Position numbers and translations under genes: made by a program
Shown: positions 25,101 through 40,100 of the stretch, piece by piece
Layout: the number at the start of each line of letters is the position of its first letter
Position numbering within the stretch: position 1 is the first letter of the stretch
Notes under the pieces: generated by a model
The model's input: the letters and a program-made list of their open reading frames with translations, nothing else
What the model was told of the DNA's origin: nothing
Database searches by the model: none
Assembly: GCA_002633005.1 (NCBI GenBank)
Contig: NMRA01000025.1
Span: 1,515,541 to 1,579,540, forward strand
From: Phoronis australis
Taxonomy: Eukaryota > Phoronida > Phoronidae
Length of the DNA stretch: 64,000 nucleotides
Reading direction: 5' to 3'

Positions 25101-28100
25101 TATAACATTTACTGAATGGGCAACATCAGAAGTGAGCACAAGAGAGGCGTTGAACAGGGAAAAACATTATTAAATCTTGTGTAGAATATGCGTGGTTTAA
25201 GCTAATCACTTAAAAATCGTGCTACCTAGAAATTGGCAATAATACTGTAAAATGTGTTGTCTTTGAGAGCATGTCATTTGAGTGAAAAATAAAAAATATG
25301 TACAAGTCTCAGTTCAATGCAGTCACAGCGCGTAAGTTACCCACGCTATCGCCAATAAAAATAATAACAAAAATCCTAATCGCAGATGTTTTTAAATATG
25401 GTTTCCCTAAGATAATATAACATTTTTGTCAAAGTCAAAAACTGAGTGTCTGAATTAAAGTATGTTGACCAGATTCCTGTATCGGCGAGTCTTATCGTCG
25501 AAAAATGATAGCATTTCAGCAGAATTTTGGAAAGTTTGTTGTTGAGTGGAGCCTTTTCACAAGTTTGTCTGCACTAAAACTTTCACACAGTTGTTCTAAG
25601 GATCAAATGGTACCAAACGATTGCTTCAGCAATCAGATGCTCCAACGCAAAGTCATTCAATTTCAGTTTGAGTATGACCCCTAAGTGATAAGTCATAGGA
25701 CTTTAAAACGTCTGAAGTTGCTCTAAGATGCCCAGATGGACTGCCCAGACACTCTCTAGTCGGCATCTGCCACCGCGCAATAATTAGACAAAGCGAACCC
25801 AGAAACACATACTTATACATCCAGCCGCCAACAGCCTCACAGCTGCATCAGGGGGTTCGCACGTTGAGAAAAACGGTTGCAGTATATAGTTAGAGAAGGT
25901 GAGTGCAACGATAGCCTGCGCCGTTGGTCGGATGATGATCAGATTTACCTGCAAAATATGCAAGTCATAGAGCTGATGTTTCAGAAACCTAATTAAATGA
26001 AGCGTGTTTAAGACATTTTGCCTAGATGTGTTTTTCAAACAGAACAAAGATGCCAGACAGAACACCTTTCAGATTTCTTCGCACGAGCATTCAAACAAAC
26101 ATGTGAGCCATGGGCTTGTTCCCAGAAACTAACTTAAGTTCATTTTTGATTTAAGTCTAAGATTTGTCTCAAATTCCAAATTTGTAAACATCCACATCTG
26201 GAAAGTTAGGCAAAATTAAGACAAAACTTAAGATCTCTTTATTGAAACATTCTTGAGACAATTTTAAGTTTTATCATCAAATAGTATGAAATTTAAGATT
26301 TGCCTTAGCTAAATCTTTTTTCTTGGAACAAGCCCAATATTTGAAAAGCCACGAGCAATTTTTAACAGGATCAGCTTTTACAAACCATATTTATAGAGAG
26401 CAAATGATTTAAACAATATCACATAATCGTTATTTAATCTTTGTCAGAGAAAATGACAGTTACATGCTGTTTCAGATAACATGTGTGACCATGGTTGCAT
26501 GGTTGTTTCATTGATTCAGCACGTCAGGAAACAATAACACAACAGGACACACAGTTTGTGCCACATTCGTATTTCAGCCCACATAGAACCATGTCTTCTA
26601 GTAGAAAATTATTCAATACATGACGATGATGGTAGACTACCATGTGCCACCATAACACAAATAATACAGGTGCTACATTTCAATGGCAATGATACGAACA
26701 CTATGAAAAGGGAGCAAATGAGATGAAGACAGCAGGATGTACGCCTACAGCCCACATCACAAAAAGGTTGAGCTAATCTTTGGAACGAAACTCAAACACA
26801 CATCTTTAGAAATGGAAAGTTGTGAAATAACCAGTGCTCCAGCAAAAAGATTATATTTTTAGAAACAAAAATGTTGAAATACCTTTACTTTCAAGGATAT
26901 TTAACAAAACAAAATTTCAATTGCAGGCCATTATGTGAGCTAAATGAGTGAAATTATCATTCTTATGACAGTCATTACAGATCCCAGACATTTTCACCTG
27001 TGCCAAGTGAAATTTGAGCTGGCATCTGGAGGCAAACCCTTACACTTTCAAGTGTGACCGACAATGAGTTCATGTAGTGAAAATTATATTATGGACCACG
27101 TCCCAATTATTTAGTAACAGCTGCAGTCACTGACAATTTCAAAATAGCGACACAGCTGGTTAACTATAGAACAGTTCAAATGTGAAATAATTCGAATATT
27201 TTTCAGGCGAGTTTTTACTTGGGAATATTTTTTGTATTAGGACACAAATTTGCCGGGATTCTGAGTTCCACCAAGTTTTGCGGGATAAATCCTGGGGAAA
27301 ATTTATTTACGAGTTGACCTTCAGGGATATTCTTGGACCACGCCTTTGCGTCATTAGCCCAACCAAAAATAAAAATAAAAAGACAAGTACATTGCAGCAG
27401 TGCGCCCCCCAGGTGCATCTTTTAAAACGCATCGCAATTCCATCATTAAATCCTACTGTTTTGAGAGGAATTGTGACCACAGTCGGGATTTTAGGTTTCC
27501 CACTGATCGCAATCATCCAAAACAGGGCAGTCACGACATAAGTGGGAAATTGATCTTTAGATAATGCATAAATGAACGTTGAGCCCCTTAGGTACACGAC
27601 TTTTCATTTCCAGAAAATTGTCAAAAGACAGGGGTTTGTTTCTGGGTTTATGAACACTACAGAACAGGAATCCTCACCCAGAGTTGCAGGAAAGCCGGTA
27701 GACCGCCGAATGCCTCCAGGATGTAGGCATAGTCTCCACCAGAGCGCGTGATTGTCGTACCTAGCTCGGCATAGCACAGGGCACCAATGAGTGAGATCAA
27801 ACCACACACGCTCCATACTGTGATGGCCAGCCCAACCTGGAGAGACAACAAAGATAATTCAGTTTAAAATGTTCAAAACATCAAAACGACTCATAGTCAC
27901 CTCTTATTACTAAGATAAATCTGCAACATGATTTGAAATCACTTTTGAAGGTTAATTTGCTAAACATGAAAACAATAAAAAGCACTTTAGCCAACAACAC
28001 CATTCACAACACTCTAAACTTTACTCAAGGCCCAGACATTACATTACTTTGCTCAGTGAAAGAAGAAAACACTGCAGAACAATCACACACTAGACTGACA

Positions 28101-31100
28101 ATCCCCTTTCATTTTGTGACCGTTTTTGTTTTTCTAGGGTTTGATCACTCAACAGTACTTGCCTTCCAGGTTTGTGGTTTCCTACTGATGTTTTAAGCAA
28201 AGTAACAAAACGCCTGGACCTTGTACATAATTTATACTATTGTAAATGCGATATGGTTGGCTAAAGCGCTTACTACTTGTTTTCGTGTATTAAACCACCA
28301 ACAAAAGGAGTAAGTTATCTAGATGGATGAACAGCAAAAACTGCAATGTATTCACTACTTGCACGAATTCGACATTATACTTAATAACGATGTTGTGTCC
28401 AAACTACAATGGTTCTGCATGTTTGGAACACGCAACACTTTCACATTTGCATTGTGAAAATTGATGCTAAAACCAGGAATTTTGCCCTAAACAACAATGT
28501 ACAACAATTGTTTTGGCAGTGCAATTAGTTAATACAGAAACAACCACACTAAGAAAAAAGTGCAAAACTGACACAAAGACGGAAAACCACGCACTGAGGC
28601 GAGACCTCACTACGTCCTCTCATAGGATCTTGGAGTACTATTTAGCCAACCGTGAAGAGAAATTGTGAGCTTTTGCTTTTTTAAGTCCACACTTAAAGTT
28701 GTTGCTATGACAACAAAGCACCAAAGCACAAAAAGGAACGTATTATAAAAAGCAATAAAACCGAATGATATGTTTTCAAACACATGCCTCCTTGACGTTT
28801 TGAAGATCCTACAATAACGATGAGGTTCGCTAAAATTCTCTTTGTGAGATCTTCTTGAAGTTTTGACCTTTCATTTATGATGCCGGAAGAATCCTTATCA
28901 GAACAAAAGGTCTCTTTGAATTCTAACCTTGCCAATTTGAATAATTGAAAAACATCAAAATTTGGTTGAGAAAGTATTGCATCAAGGCATTCATCCTGAA
29001 GGGTGGAAAATGTGCGACTTTCAAGTCAACTGTGAGGACTTTATAATCCTAGCAGAGAATAGAAACATTGATGTATTTTGCAGTGGTTGAAATTTTTGAA
29101 ATGCCTATCCATTTAAATTGGTCTCAGATAGCCATAATGGTAGTGGAAGCTTGAAACGCATCCATCACTACAATGCTAAGCACTTATTAATGTTGTGTAA
29201 TATAATTAGATTAATTTAACCACTATGATATCAAAGGTCAAAATCTAATGGTGCTGGTACATCCCAGCTATGCATCTGTCTGTCAAGGTCAATGAGGGCA
29301 ACCCAAAGGTTTAAAATGTGCCTACATTGGGACGGCTGTCAGCTCGTATGCATCCGGTGACATCATTGAAAACCTTGTCCTGTTCACACACAGCCTACCT
29401 TAGAACAACTTGCACTAGTGCAACTTAACTTACTTCAAGTGAAGCGTCCACACACACATATCCAGATAACTAGGGTAATGCAGAAGTTGTCACTGTGTGG
29501 GTGACAATGAACATCTGATGCAAACACTGCACTGAATACAGCACCAAAAGAAAACCTGTCTGCAACCATAGCTGATAATTACTTCGGCCTTGCCCCAGGT
29601 TTGCAGCCACACAGGGATTAGAAGTGGCTCAAATTACCCTAGAACAATTTACCCTGTCTCCATAAGGTGGAGTAAGTTGTCACAAGCGGGGTAAGTTGTC
29701 CCAAGTGGGACAAGTTCCACTAGTTTAAATAGCATCTACACGGCCCCAAAACCCAGCGACAACTGGTTCTAGGAGTGACTTGTTCTGGGATAAGTCGGCG
29801 TGTGGAAGGCACTTTAGACATTTACTGAATTTATCATTTGCATTTCAGGTGGTGAGATGTCATTTCTGCGATTTAAGATGGTGTGTACCATGAGAATCCT
29901 TCACGCAAGTCCGTTTTTATTTAATACATTCTGAGGTTCACTTTCAATATATTTTTGTATAATGGTTGTTCAGTAACAATCGCACCAAAAAGCACAATGG
30001 AGTGGGTCCATGCTTTTAATTTTGGTGAAATAAAGTGACAAGTGTTGTATACTGTCATATTGTTAACACGATACCAAGTTTCCTGTGATGTCCCCAAATG
30101 CTTACAAGCCAACAACCACCTCACAAGGCGTTCGAAAAAAGACAACAGCTCTATAGAAGAAATCTCCCAAATTGAGATTTTTCCGATTTAAAGTTGGAGT
30201 TTGATGTACCTGTAACCTCTCTCTCATTTATGTTAGACACTAAACCATAAATAAAAAATGGACATTTTATAAATCAAGCTTTGGATTGAAGAAAACTTTT
30301 AGTACATAATTAGTATTCTATTGAAATTTGTTGCTCTTACATTCTTTTTCGAGGTGTTTTGTTACCTCATATCTGTGATTGTTGGTACCAGTTTTCACTA
30401 CCTACGCGTGCGCGCGTCTATTCAATGTTTCCTGTGGGTATACATCTATTTTACTATGAAATAACAACTACAGTAGTATGTAAATACATTCCCAACACAC
30501 CTTTATTTGACATTTTTTCACTATATATTGTACCACTCAGGACCTGAACTTTGAACAAACACCAGCTAAGATTTATGAAAATAGAAATGCTAACGTCATT
30601 GACTTCAATGTCTATTGTGACTTGTTTAGAAAAGCAGCAATAACACCAGAGTTCGACCTCATTTTTAATTCAAGTGTGCTCAAAATGGGCCTGAGGTAAA
30701 TCATCATCTGACCTTCCTCAAAGTACAACCACGTTTCATTTTTACTGGCCAATGGTGATAAAAACAATGACACCACAAACTGACCTCTATTGCCATAGCT
30801 CAGTAGAATGCTAGAAAGTATTTTCTTGTAAATTAACTAAGTTGAACAGAAAAGAGCAAACTGGAGAAGCAAATTGCAGAGAAGCAAATTATTTACGAGA
30901 TTTTATGATGCAATCCACTTCTTTCTTCCTAGCCTCTGAGGTCGGTTCTTTGTGACAATTTTGAGCGCATCCAAACGCTACCTTGTTTAATTAATGGTAT
31001 TAACAATAGATCACATTTGGTGTCTAATCACACATTGACGGCACTTAATCATAAGTCATGCGTATTGCATCAGCATAATCGATAAAAGAACGACTTGACA

Positions 31101-34100
31101 CTTGACTCATATGTAGGACTCTAAAAATTTTCAACTTTTTACCTGAACTTTGAAACATCACATCGTAGAAGAGCCTGAATTCATATGAAACTTTCAGATA
31201 TTATATTTTTACACTTTTGCATTAGTAAATATACCTAAAAATAGGACTCACAATTTTATGAAAAAACTTTAAACTTGCATAAACAGAAAACGAAACGATA
31301 ATTTAGAAAGCTATAACAGCATTTTCAAGACTTCACTGTGAACATTCGTATCACGTAACTGATCTTGCTGTTTTGCTATGAATGTACCTTTCCTTTTTTC
31401 GAAGTTTTACCAAAACGCATGGTCACATGAGCTTATTAATATCAGGCAATTAAATTCTACGAAATTTCTGCTACATATTTTTTTGTTAAATTCTAGTTTT
31501 GTAGATATATGGCTAAATAGTACAAACTTGTCAATAACCTCCAACATAACATTAAAACAGGAATTGGTTTCAATCCGAGATGAGAAGTTCACTAGGTGCA
31601 CGTATACATTACAAACATATCCTACTGCACTTACTGATAAATCCACCTTAAATGCCCATATTGCTTGAAGGAACACTTCCAGACGGAAGACTAAACTGCG
31701 TTACCTGAATAAGTGTCCTTCAGGTCATAAAAGGTCGCCAAAGTTCAGACTTGCAAAATTATGAAGCAGACAACAGGTGATTCATGGCTGATCACAATTT
31801 CCTAGAGCATATGACACTTGCATGTACTATAACCTCCTAATAAACTTCGATAATCACGATTGTAATAGACCACTCAAACATATTAAAACAATTACATACT
31901 GAGAGGGGTCCACTTGTCAGCATGAAGCATTATTCTGTTACTGGGGCCCCGTCCCAAATTCAACTATGACATAGGCAAAAATGAACAACACAATGTAATG
32001 GGTTCACCTTCAGCAGCACAAATTGACAAGATTTGCAGTAAATGAAGGGTCCTTCAACTACCGATTCGTCCAGCACACCCCTCTTCACATAAAATTCCAG
32101 TGGTGTCCAGTAGTGTGCTCAACTGTTATCATGCCAACACACCTACTAGCACCACATTCCATAGTTTAATTGTAACTAATTGTAGCATTTTATATGTTTA
32201 CATTCCCCCTGCTTCAAGTATATTAGCAATATGTTGTCAACTATTTATCTTATACAGTGAATGCACAGCCAGAACATGTCAACACTATGGTCAATAAACG
32301 CCCCCACAATGGGAGGTCTCTTCACTGTAGTTCCCGGCCAGGATTTCATCAGCATTCATTAACACATTGACCAATCAGCTACTGTCTGTGTGTAAGCATT
32401 CATTCATGACAACCTGGTTGCCAAAACCAAACACATGGCAGTAGTGAAAGGTCACAGAGTACTCAGGCCAAGAGGTGGACAGACACCAGGGTGTCATTGA
32501 TCCCTAGATACAAATGGAAATCTGATTTTAAATAGGCCAAGCTAAATCTGAAACAAATCTCCTTAGTGGTGGTGAATCATCTTTGGGGTAAAATCAATGA
32601 ACTCCAGCATCAATGTTCACAGTTGGCAACATTTAAGAATTACAAAAACGGGACACCTGTGAAAAACCAGTACATTCAGAGGCAATAGTCGGATATAAGG
32701 TGCCCACATTTTGAGAAACAGGTTAATGCCCGTTATTCACTGGAGAAAATTGGCTCTCAAAATACGAGAATGTTATTTAAGGAATTACTCAGTTATGCAG
32801 GACATTTGGCTCTTTGCCAACATGCCTCAACAATTTTTTAGTTGAAGAAGGAAAATAGGGCTACATCGCATGGAAAATCACAGTAATAAATAAAAATAAA
32901 CAAATTTTATTGTGCATCAGAAGCGGGACCTTTCGACGGTGTGTTGGGACAAACTTTCAAAAAGTGGGACATTACTGCCAATAGTGGGACAGTTAGCAAG
33001 TACACCTCAGGGGTACTAACATGTGTTAAACAACCAAAACAATGGATTACATTATAAATGATAAACCAAAACAACAGTTTTCAACAATGGCACTACATGG
33101 GCCTTTAATAGCACCTGGACAAATACTTGGTACCACAGTTTGGTAGTATAGTGCCAATGACTCCCAATAGGAGTGACAAAAATACCGATATTCCACCAGC
33201 CAGCAGGAATCCATGGATACACGACTATTTGTGGAAGTAGTCCCGTTTATATTTTCCAATACATTTCATGCGTGCACCCAGCCTTCAACAAGGGGGGGGG
33301 CTTGAATTCCTAACGTTGTGGACCTTTTGGTAACAAAATAGCCGGCGGACTAAAAAAAATGGGCGCACCACTGTGAATTGCGCATTTGTGCTTATTTAGT
33401 AGACTTTTGTCTCATTTTCTCGGACTTCTTGTTTCTCACACGCGGACCTTTTTGCCCACTTCGCAAAAAGGGAGGGCTCATTCGAGCCCCCCCCAAGACC
33501 CCCTGGGTGCGAGCATGCGTTTCCGAGATTTCGAAATACATGGAAAATCAGCCAATAGAAACACTTATTTTGTAACTTTAATTTGATAGGTGGTTTTGTC
33601 AGAATTACAATAGTAAAAACTGGAATACACAATTTAATTCAAATACACAATAAGCCTGAAAAGTAATGACCTCTAGTCAACAGCCAAGGAATGTGCTTAG
33701 TTACATGCGGTGCAAAAGCACAAGAATGTGTAGAGAAAAGAACACCATGCATTAAAGCATACATCCTATATATTTTTACATGTAGTTAAATCACATTATC
33801 ACCTAATTTTGTAATTCTGATTACCGGTATCTGTAACATATTTTTTCTCTGGTGGCTTCATGGTTGGCGGACCCGGTGGGTCCTTCATGGAGTTTTCATA
33901 AGCTTTAATTTGTATTAATTGTATTTTTTGTCTTAACGCGAATAAAGTGTATCACTACTACAACTACTGCTACTGCTGCTACTATGAGTAACCTTGATCC
34001 AAGAAATCCAAGAACTTTTCAAGGACTTTTAAACCTAGTTCCAGGATTACGCAATGCAAATTCAACNCCCCCCCCCCCCCCAAGGAAATCTTAAGAAAGG

Positions 34101-37100
34101 GAAACAAATACGCACACTTGATGTCACACATTTTCTCGACACTTTTATGCATAAAATACACATGGACATAATGAAAAACAGATACCGTTGGTATTTTCAA
34201 AATAAAGGATTTGCAGCAATAAAAAGTTAAAGTACCCTTTACCCAACTGATAATTAGGTCAAGGTTAAAGCAACACAAGGGTTTTCAAAGCCAAGGAAGA
34301 GTTCAGTAGCTGTCTCTCGCAACTAGAAAAATCTAGCCAAAATCATGAGTTCTCATTTAAAATACACAGCCATTTCTCACGTAATCTCGCAGTCTTGCTT
34401 TTTAGCAAAGGTCCAAGCGTTTTTTGAACTCTATCCAGGGTTCAATTCAAGAACTACTAGGCAGATCAAAGGTAAATGATTACATAACACTTCAAAGGCA
34501 CAGCAGACCCTTTATGTGCTTTTGAATTCCTGAACATTAGCTGTGTAAGATGCGATAACCTTTTTGTAATATCTCATCAACAAATCCGAAAACGTCCAGC
34601 ACCTGAACTTCAGCTCAGACTCCAAGACACGTAGCGCCTCTTGTGACCACATTCTCACCAGTACGATTGGCAAGCCAGTGCTCGCCAATCCGACCTCGGA
34701 TCATGTTTGGCAGCCTGGGAAAATCCCAAGTTGTAATTGCAACTATCAAAGTCAGCAAATAATTCCCCCCGAAATTCATTTCAAGGTTCGTGTTGACTAC
34801 CAAACTTTAAATTACTGACAGTTTTCCTAGATTTAATATCTCTGGTTCACAATTTTCAGTTTATTTGATAAAATCAGTGCACTTGCCGCCATAACAGTCA
34901 AACACGCTTAAATTACAACAGTAGGAAAACAGACGACAGTTGTAATTACCCGGCAAAAATCAGGCAAGATCGGTGAAACACGTGTCTCTATTATAAGCAA
35001 TCGTGTGAGTTCTATGTTCATTGGCAGGAGGAACTGAGTTAGAAATTGAACCATAAATATTTTTTACAAGGACATATAGAAGGGGTAGGCGTTTCTGAAA
35101 ACGGAGTATATAGCACGAACTTTTTAGTCAAAATTTTAGTCAACGAACTCAGATTTCAAGTAGCGACCTGGGATTTTCGCCAAGTTGCCCCAATGTGACT
35201 TAGTGCCCATTTAATGTGGGACCTTGCTACTGAACGACAATGTGCGCTCGATTCAGAAAACAAAGAAAGCCCCATCAATAAGCAGAAAGTTTACACCATT
35301 AAATTAAATTAAGTCTTTCTATATCAATTTTACAACAGTTGCCTCCAACAGTCATGTTGTGTATCTTCGTGTACTTCCAGTGTAGATCCCTTAGAATAAC
35401 TACTGTTGTTCTCAAGATATTCGCTTTGAAACTAAGGTGACGTCAGACACCATCTTGGATTTCTGAACAAACCACCTTTACAAGCACTCCCTTGTTAAAA
35501 GTTATTCAACAACAGAATTTCCGGGGCCCTTGAGAGCACCTGCCTTATTGAACGCGCTTCTGCTTTGACAAATCATTTGTATTCTATTTTAGAAGTCGAC
35601 ACCATGCAGATAGATGACTTCTTTATTACAGATAGCAGCCCTCTTGCAACAGAACAGACCACTATGCATTACACATCTCAGGGGCGGATCCAGGATTTTG
35701 AGTTAGGGGGGGCTATGGCAGAGTATTAGCCAGGATTTTAGCCGTCAGACAAATGTAAACTGGGAGAATTTTAGGGGGGACCATGGTCCCCTTGGCCCCC
35801 CTCTAAATCCGCCACTGCATCTGACGACAGCATAATTCCCATGCAATACATTCCAAATTGACATCCTAGTCACCTCACTTCCCAATATTATGAAGTGTCC
35901 CAAGCAAGTGCATTATTTGCATTCAATGAATTCAAGTTTAGATCTAGACGTCTTAGTTGCCCATTACTTAGTTGACGAAGTGCCCCCTAGCCAGTGCAGT
36001 TTGCATCCAATGCATCTAACGACAAAATCATTTACATCAAATGCAGTCTTGGCTCTGACTCATTAGTAATCCAACAGAAGGCAACCTATTTGTCCCAGCC
36101 ATTCAGAAATGAAACAGGAGGTCTAGTGACTAAATCACTTACAACTGATGTTGTTCTCATTATAGAACTGACTACTATGCATTTGAAGTCTGGCCATGGT
36201 ATCATTTACATCTCACCCATTCAGTCTCAGATACTGACCTCTGTGTTACTGACTGAACAGCCCATTATAATTTATAAGAGCACTCAACATTGAAACAGTG
36301 CCCCATCCCCTCTAGTGTGGCCAAAGGTATCAAATTCCTCACATTAACTTCAATAGATTTTACACAGGTTGATTTTCTCGATTCCTAATCCTCATCTCTT
36401 CCCAAAGGCAATACTTGCTGGAGGTGTTGAGTAAATACAGATATGAGTTTCTCAAAAGTGTCAAAACATAAAACATCCATTCAAAACTCCAGGAAACAAT
36501 TATACAAGATTATGCTGCCATTGGATTGGATTTAGGAATGAGGAATGACGCAACAGCCTTCAGAACAGTTCAGCAATAAACATATACAGTAGTTTAAAAA
36601 GAAGTTGAATTTTATTAGAATGACTCACTTCGTCAAGGTTTAGTCAAGAACACAGAAGGAAACAAATCAATTGAAATAATTTCAAAATAAGCAGGAAATA
36701 TCGATCATATAGTAAACTTTACTAAAATGCACAGGTGGATGTAGGGGCCACACTACGCCCCTCTACAGACAGCACAAAAAATGCTGTTGGCACCGTTTTT
36801 CTTCTACAAAATAAATGCTTCAACAGACTAATTATCAGTGACGCGGAACATCACAATTAAAAATGTGTCACACGGATATATTTGCTTGAAAAAAATCCCC
36901 ATGACCTACTTTGAATGTTCAAAACATTGTGAATTTAACAAAGTTCAACTGTTCATTTCATCAGCGGCATTTCATGAGGAGGCCATTGTTATGGCTGCAC
37001 CTTCTATTGTAAAACTAATTTGCCCAGTTGTTATGTTGTTGGTTTACAATGAGGTCAAACTGCCCTGTTATTTGTGGCAGCCTGCCAAACTACTAAAGGC

Positions 37101-40100
37101 AGCTGTCAAGTTCAAAATAACATCAAACTAAACTGCGGTCAGGAAGATCAGAAAATTGATTTCACATAGTATAAACTATTGATGCACATGCCAAACTCAC
37201 ATTTATGGCATTAGACACAACTCAGAACTGTTAGACACATGTTAAGTCCAAATCCAAACATCTTCACCAAGGGGTGCACTGACAAAATACACAGCTAGAT
37301 ATCAATTAGGCTAGAATTGATTAAACAGGGCATGCACCTACATCCTGCAATCACCTTCTAGAGTTCAGGGTACCCGAACAACACAGCCAGCGAACTGATG
37401 AAACTCGCAAACGTATGCCCACAGTCAAAAACAGCAGCCAAAAGACATGGCCCACAGACTTGTATTTACTCACAAATGCAGTTCATTGATTATGCACACA
37501 GCTCCGGCACCCGTAAACATGGCAGACACACTATTCGCTGCGTTTGAGTATGAAAGTTGTGTTTTGTGAGTGTGGAAATATATAGTGTACAGAGCTTATC
37601 GGTCCATGAGTCACATTCATAAATGCAAGAGCTGTCGTTGGAGAAACCTGCAATTTGTAGTTTTCAATTGAGGAATCAGAGACGTCAGGAAAATGTCAAC
37701 ACATGTAGGGATGGACCTCCCAAATGCCAACTGAAACCCAAAATATGCAGGTATTATGAAATAATACATAAAGGACAACAGTTCACCAATGGTCAAGACA
37801 TCTGTTCAGACCAATTGGCCTTATATTACATAACAAACAAAAGTCTGCCAGACAAATTAACACATGTGACCAATAGACCACATCATAAAAACAGCACCAA
37901 GTTCAGCAGTTTGATAAAAGGTTGAGTTCCATGAAATGCAGTGAACAGTGGTGGCAATGACATGCTCAGAGATCCAGGGATAAAAGCACTCTGTACACAA
38001 CCATGGGGAGCTAGGTTCAACGCTATACACCATATTCACGCTGTCGCCATTTAAAAAGAGAGCCTCTTTTTAGGTTTTAAAAACAACTGCATTCTGTGCA
38101 AAGCATGATTTTTTTTGTGTGCCTCGTTGTATTAATGTCTCAAATGAATTTTTTTAAACCAGTTGATCCATTCTTGTTGTTTTATTTACTGATTTATATT
38201 CTTTATTTTAAACCTAAAAAAGGCTCACTACTAAAATGGCGACAGCGTGAATAAAGCCAAAAGGAAGGGCACTGAAACCACAAAACCTTCTACAGAAACC
38301 TGCAGAATCCCTTCTCCATATTTCACGAAAGTGCTCCTGCTAAACCAGGATCATCAAAGATTGGAAGGAAGTCAGTCAGCTGACTCAAATTTTCACATTT
38401 GAGATTTTTTAGAAGTATCGTCATTTGTACAATTTCAAAAACCGTACGCTTGAAGCAGGCCTTGATCCCCTCCATGCCTTGTGTATATTTCATACACCCA
38501 TGAAAAATGGTGAAAACTGTCTGTGAATGGTCAATGTGCTGCAAAGAGCATGCAGATCCAAAAATCAAATGCTATAATGCTGCAAGTAAGTAGTTAAAAT
38601 AGCAGGCAAGCATCTGGTAGTTCAATATATGAATATAGTTGTCCAAACACTGCTGACACTTATGGCACAATTACCAATGACCAACTGCAAAATTTATTAA
38701 AATCTCCTGTTTTCCAATATAATTGTAATGCAGTGAAATTATGTGACTTAAACAATGCAATATGCTCCAAGAAATGGTCAGAATAGAAAGTGTCAATTGA
38801 AGCTTTATTTTTTATGACAGCAAACTTGAGCCACACCTATGTCATATTTAGAACCAAGTACACACAAAAAATATGTTTGTAATAATCAATAGTTCAGTAG
38901 GTGTCTGCAGTAGGTGTCTGCAGAGCAAACCCAGGCTCCATGTCTAACTGCAACAGCTCGAATAGGGTCAGCACCCCAGAAAAAATTAATGGTCAAATTT
39001 GGTAAACTTCGAACATCTCAGAAGTGGCTGATCCTATTCACATCAAATTTTCAGATACTATGCTTTATGCAATCTATTCCAAAATGCTGTAACACTTGTT
39101 TTTAAAATGTTCCGCCTTTGCATGAAGGTTAATTTTATGCTTTTCATGAAAAAGTTTAATAAAAGAAAATAATTTCAGACAATGTGATGGCATTTTTATT
39201 TGATATTGAACATTAATATCAAATGAAATTTGGTGTTATTCATACTGTTGCTTTGCTATCAATGTACCTTCTTTTTTCTACATTTTACTAAAAAGACATG
39301 GTCACAGATTGGTAAAAAGACATGGTCACAGATTGGTAAAAAGTCTGAAATCAATTCTACAGGTATTCTAGTCAGAAAATGAATACTTTTACCAAGTTTA
39401 AATCTACAATTGCGCAGGCATTTGGCTACATGCACACTTGTCGATAAGGTCTTGCATAACCTATTACCTCAGGAAACAAGAGGCGGAAGGGGAAGGGTCA
39501 TTGGAGCTAAATTGTCCAAAACTACGGGCTGTGGCGGAATTGTTTTGCAAGTGGGGAATTGTCTTGCAAGTGGTAGATTTGTTCTGCAAGTGGAAAAAGC
39601 TGTCGTGGGACACAACCATGATAATCAAAAGATAAGGAATTTTTTAACAATGTGTCTAAAATTACAGATTTGAGACACCCAAGTTCGCATCCTGCCAGGA
39701 TGGTGGCCTTATCTGCACATATGATACTTCTCAAGTTGCTGAATTCATGATTTTTTACCATTTTCGGACTAGTTTCAAATTCTTTGGAAATCAGACAAGT
39801 TTTAATGACCTTTTACAAAGTTTTTGAATTTTTTCACAAACACATCCCGAGGTTGTTAACATTTGATTGCCAAAGTTTCCGACCTTTTGGGAGATAGACT
39901 AAATTTTCCACGATTAATCTTAAGGATTAGAGGCACAAGTGACTTTGGGATTTTTGTACCCACACAAAAGATCACAGTTCGTTTTGATGTGTAGTTTGGT
40001 TTAAGTTGAATACTAGAGGTCTAATTTACCAACTTCAACATATATACATAAATATTTCATTAAAAAGTTCGCATAAGGATTCTTGGAAATACTGTAATAT

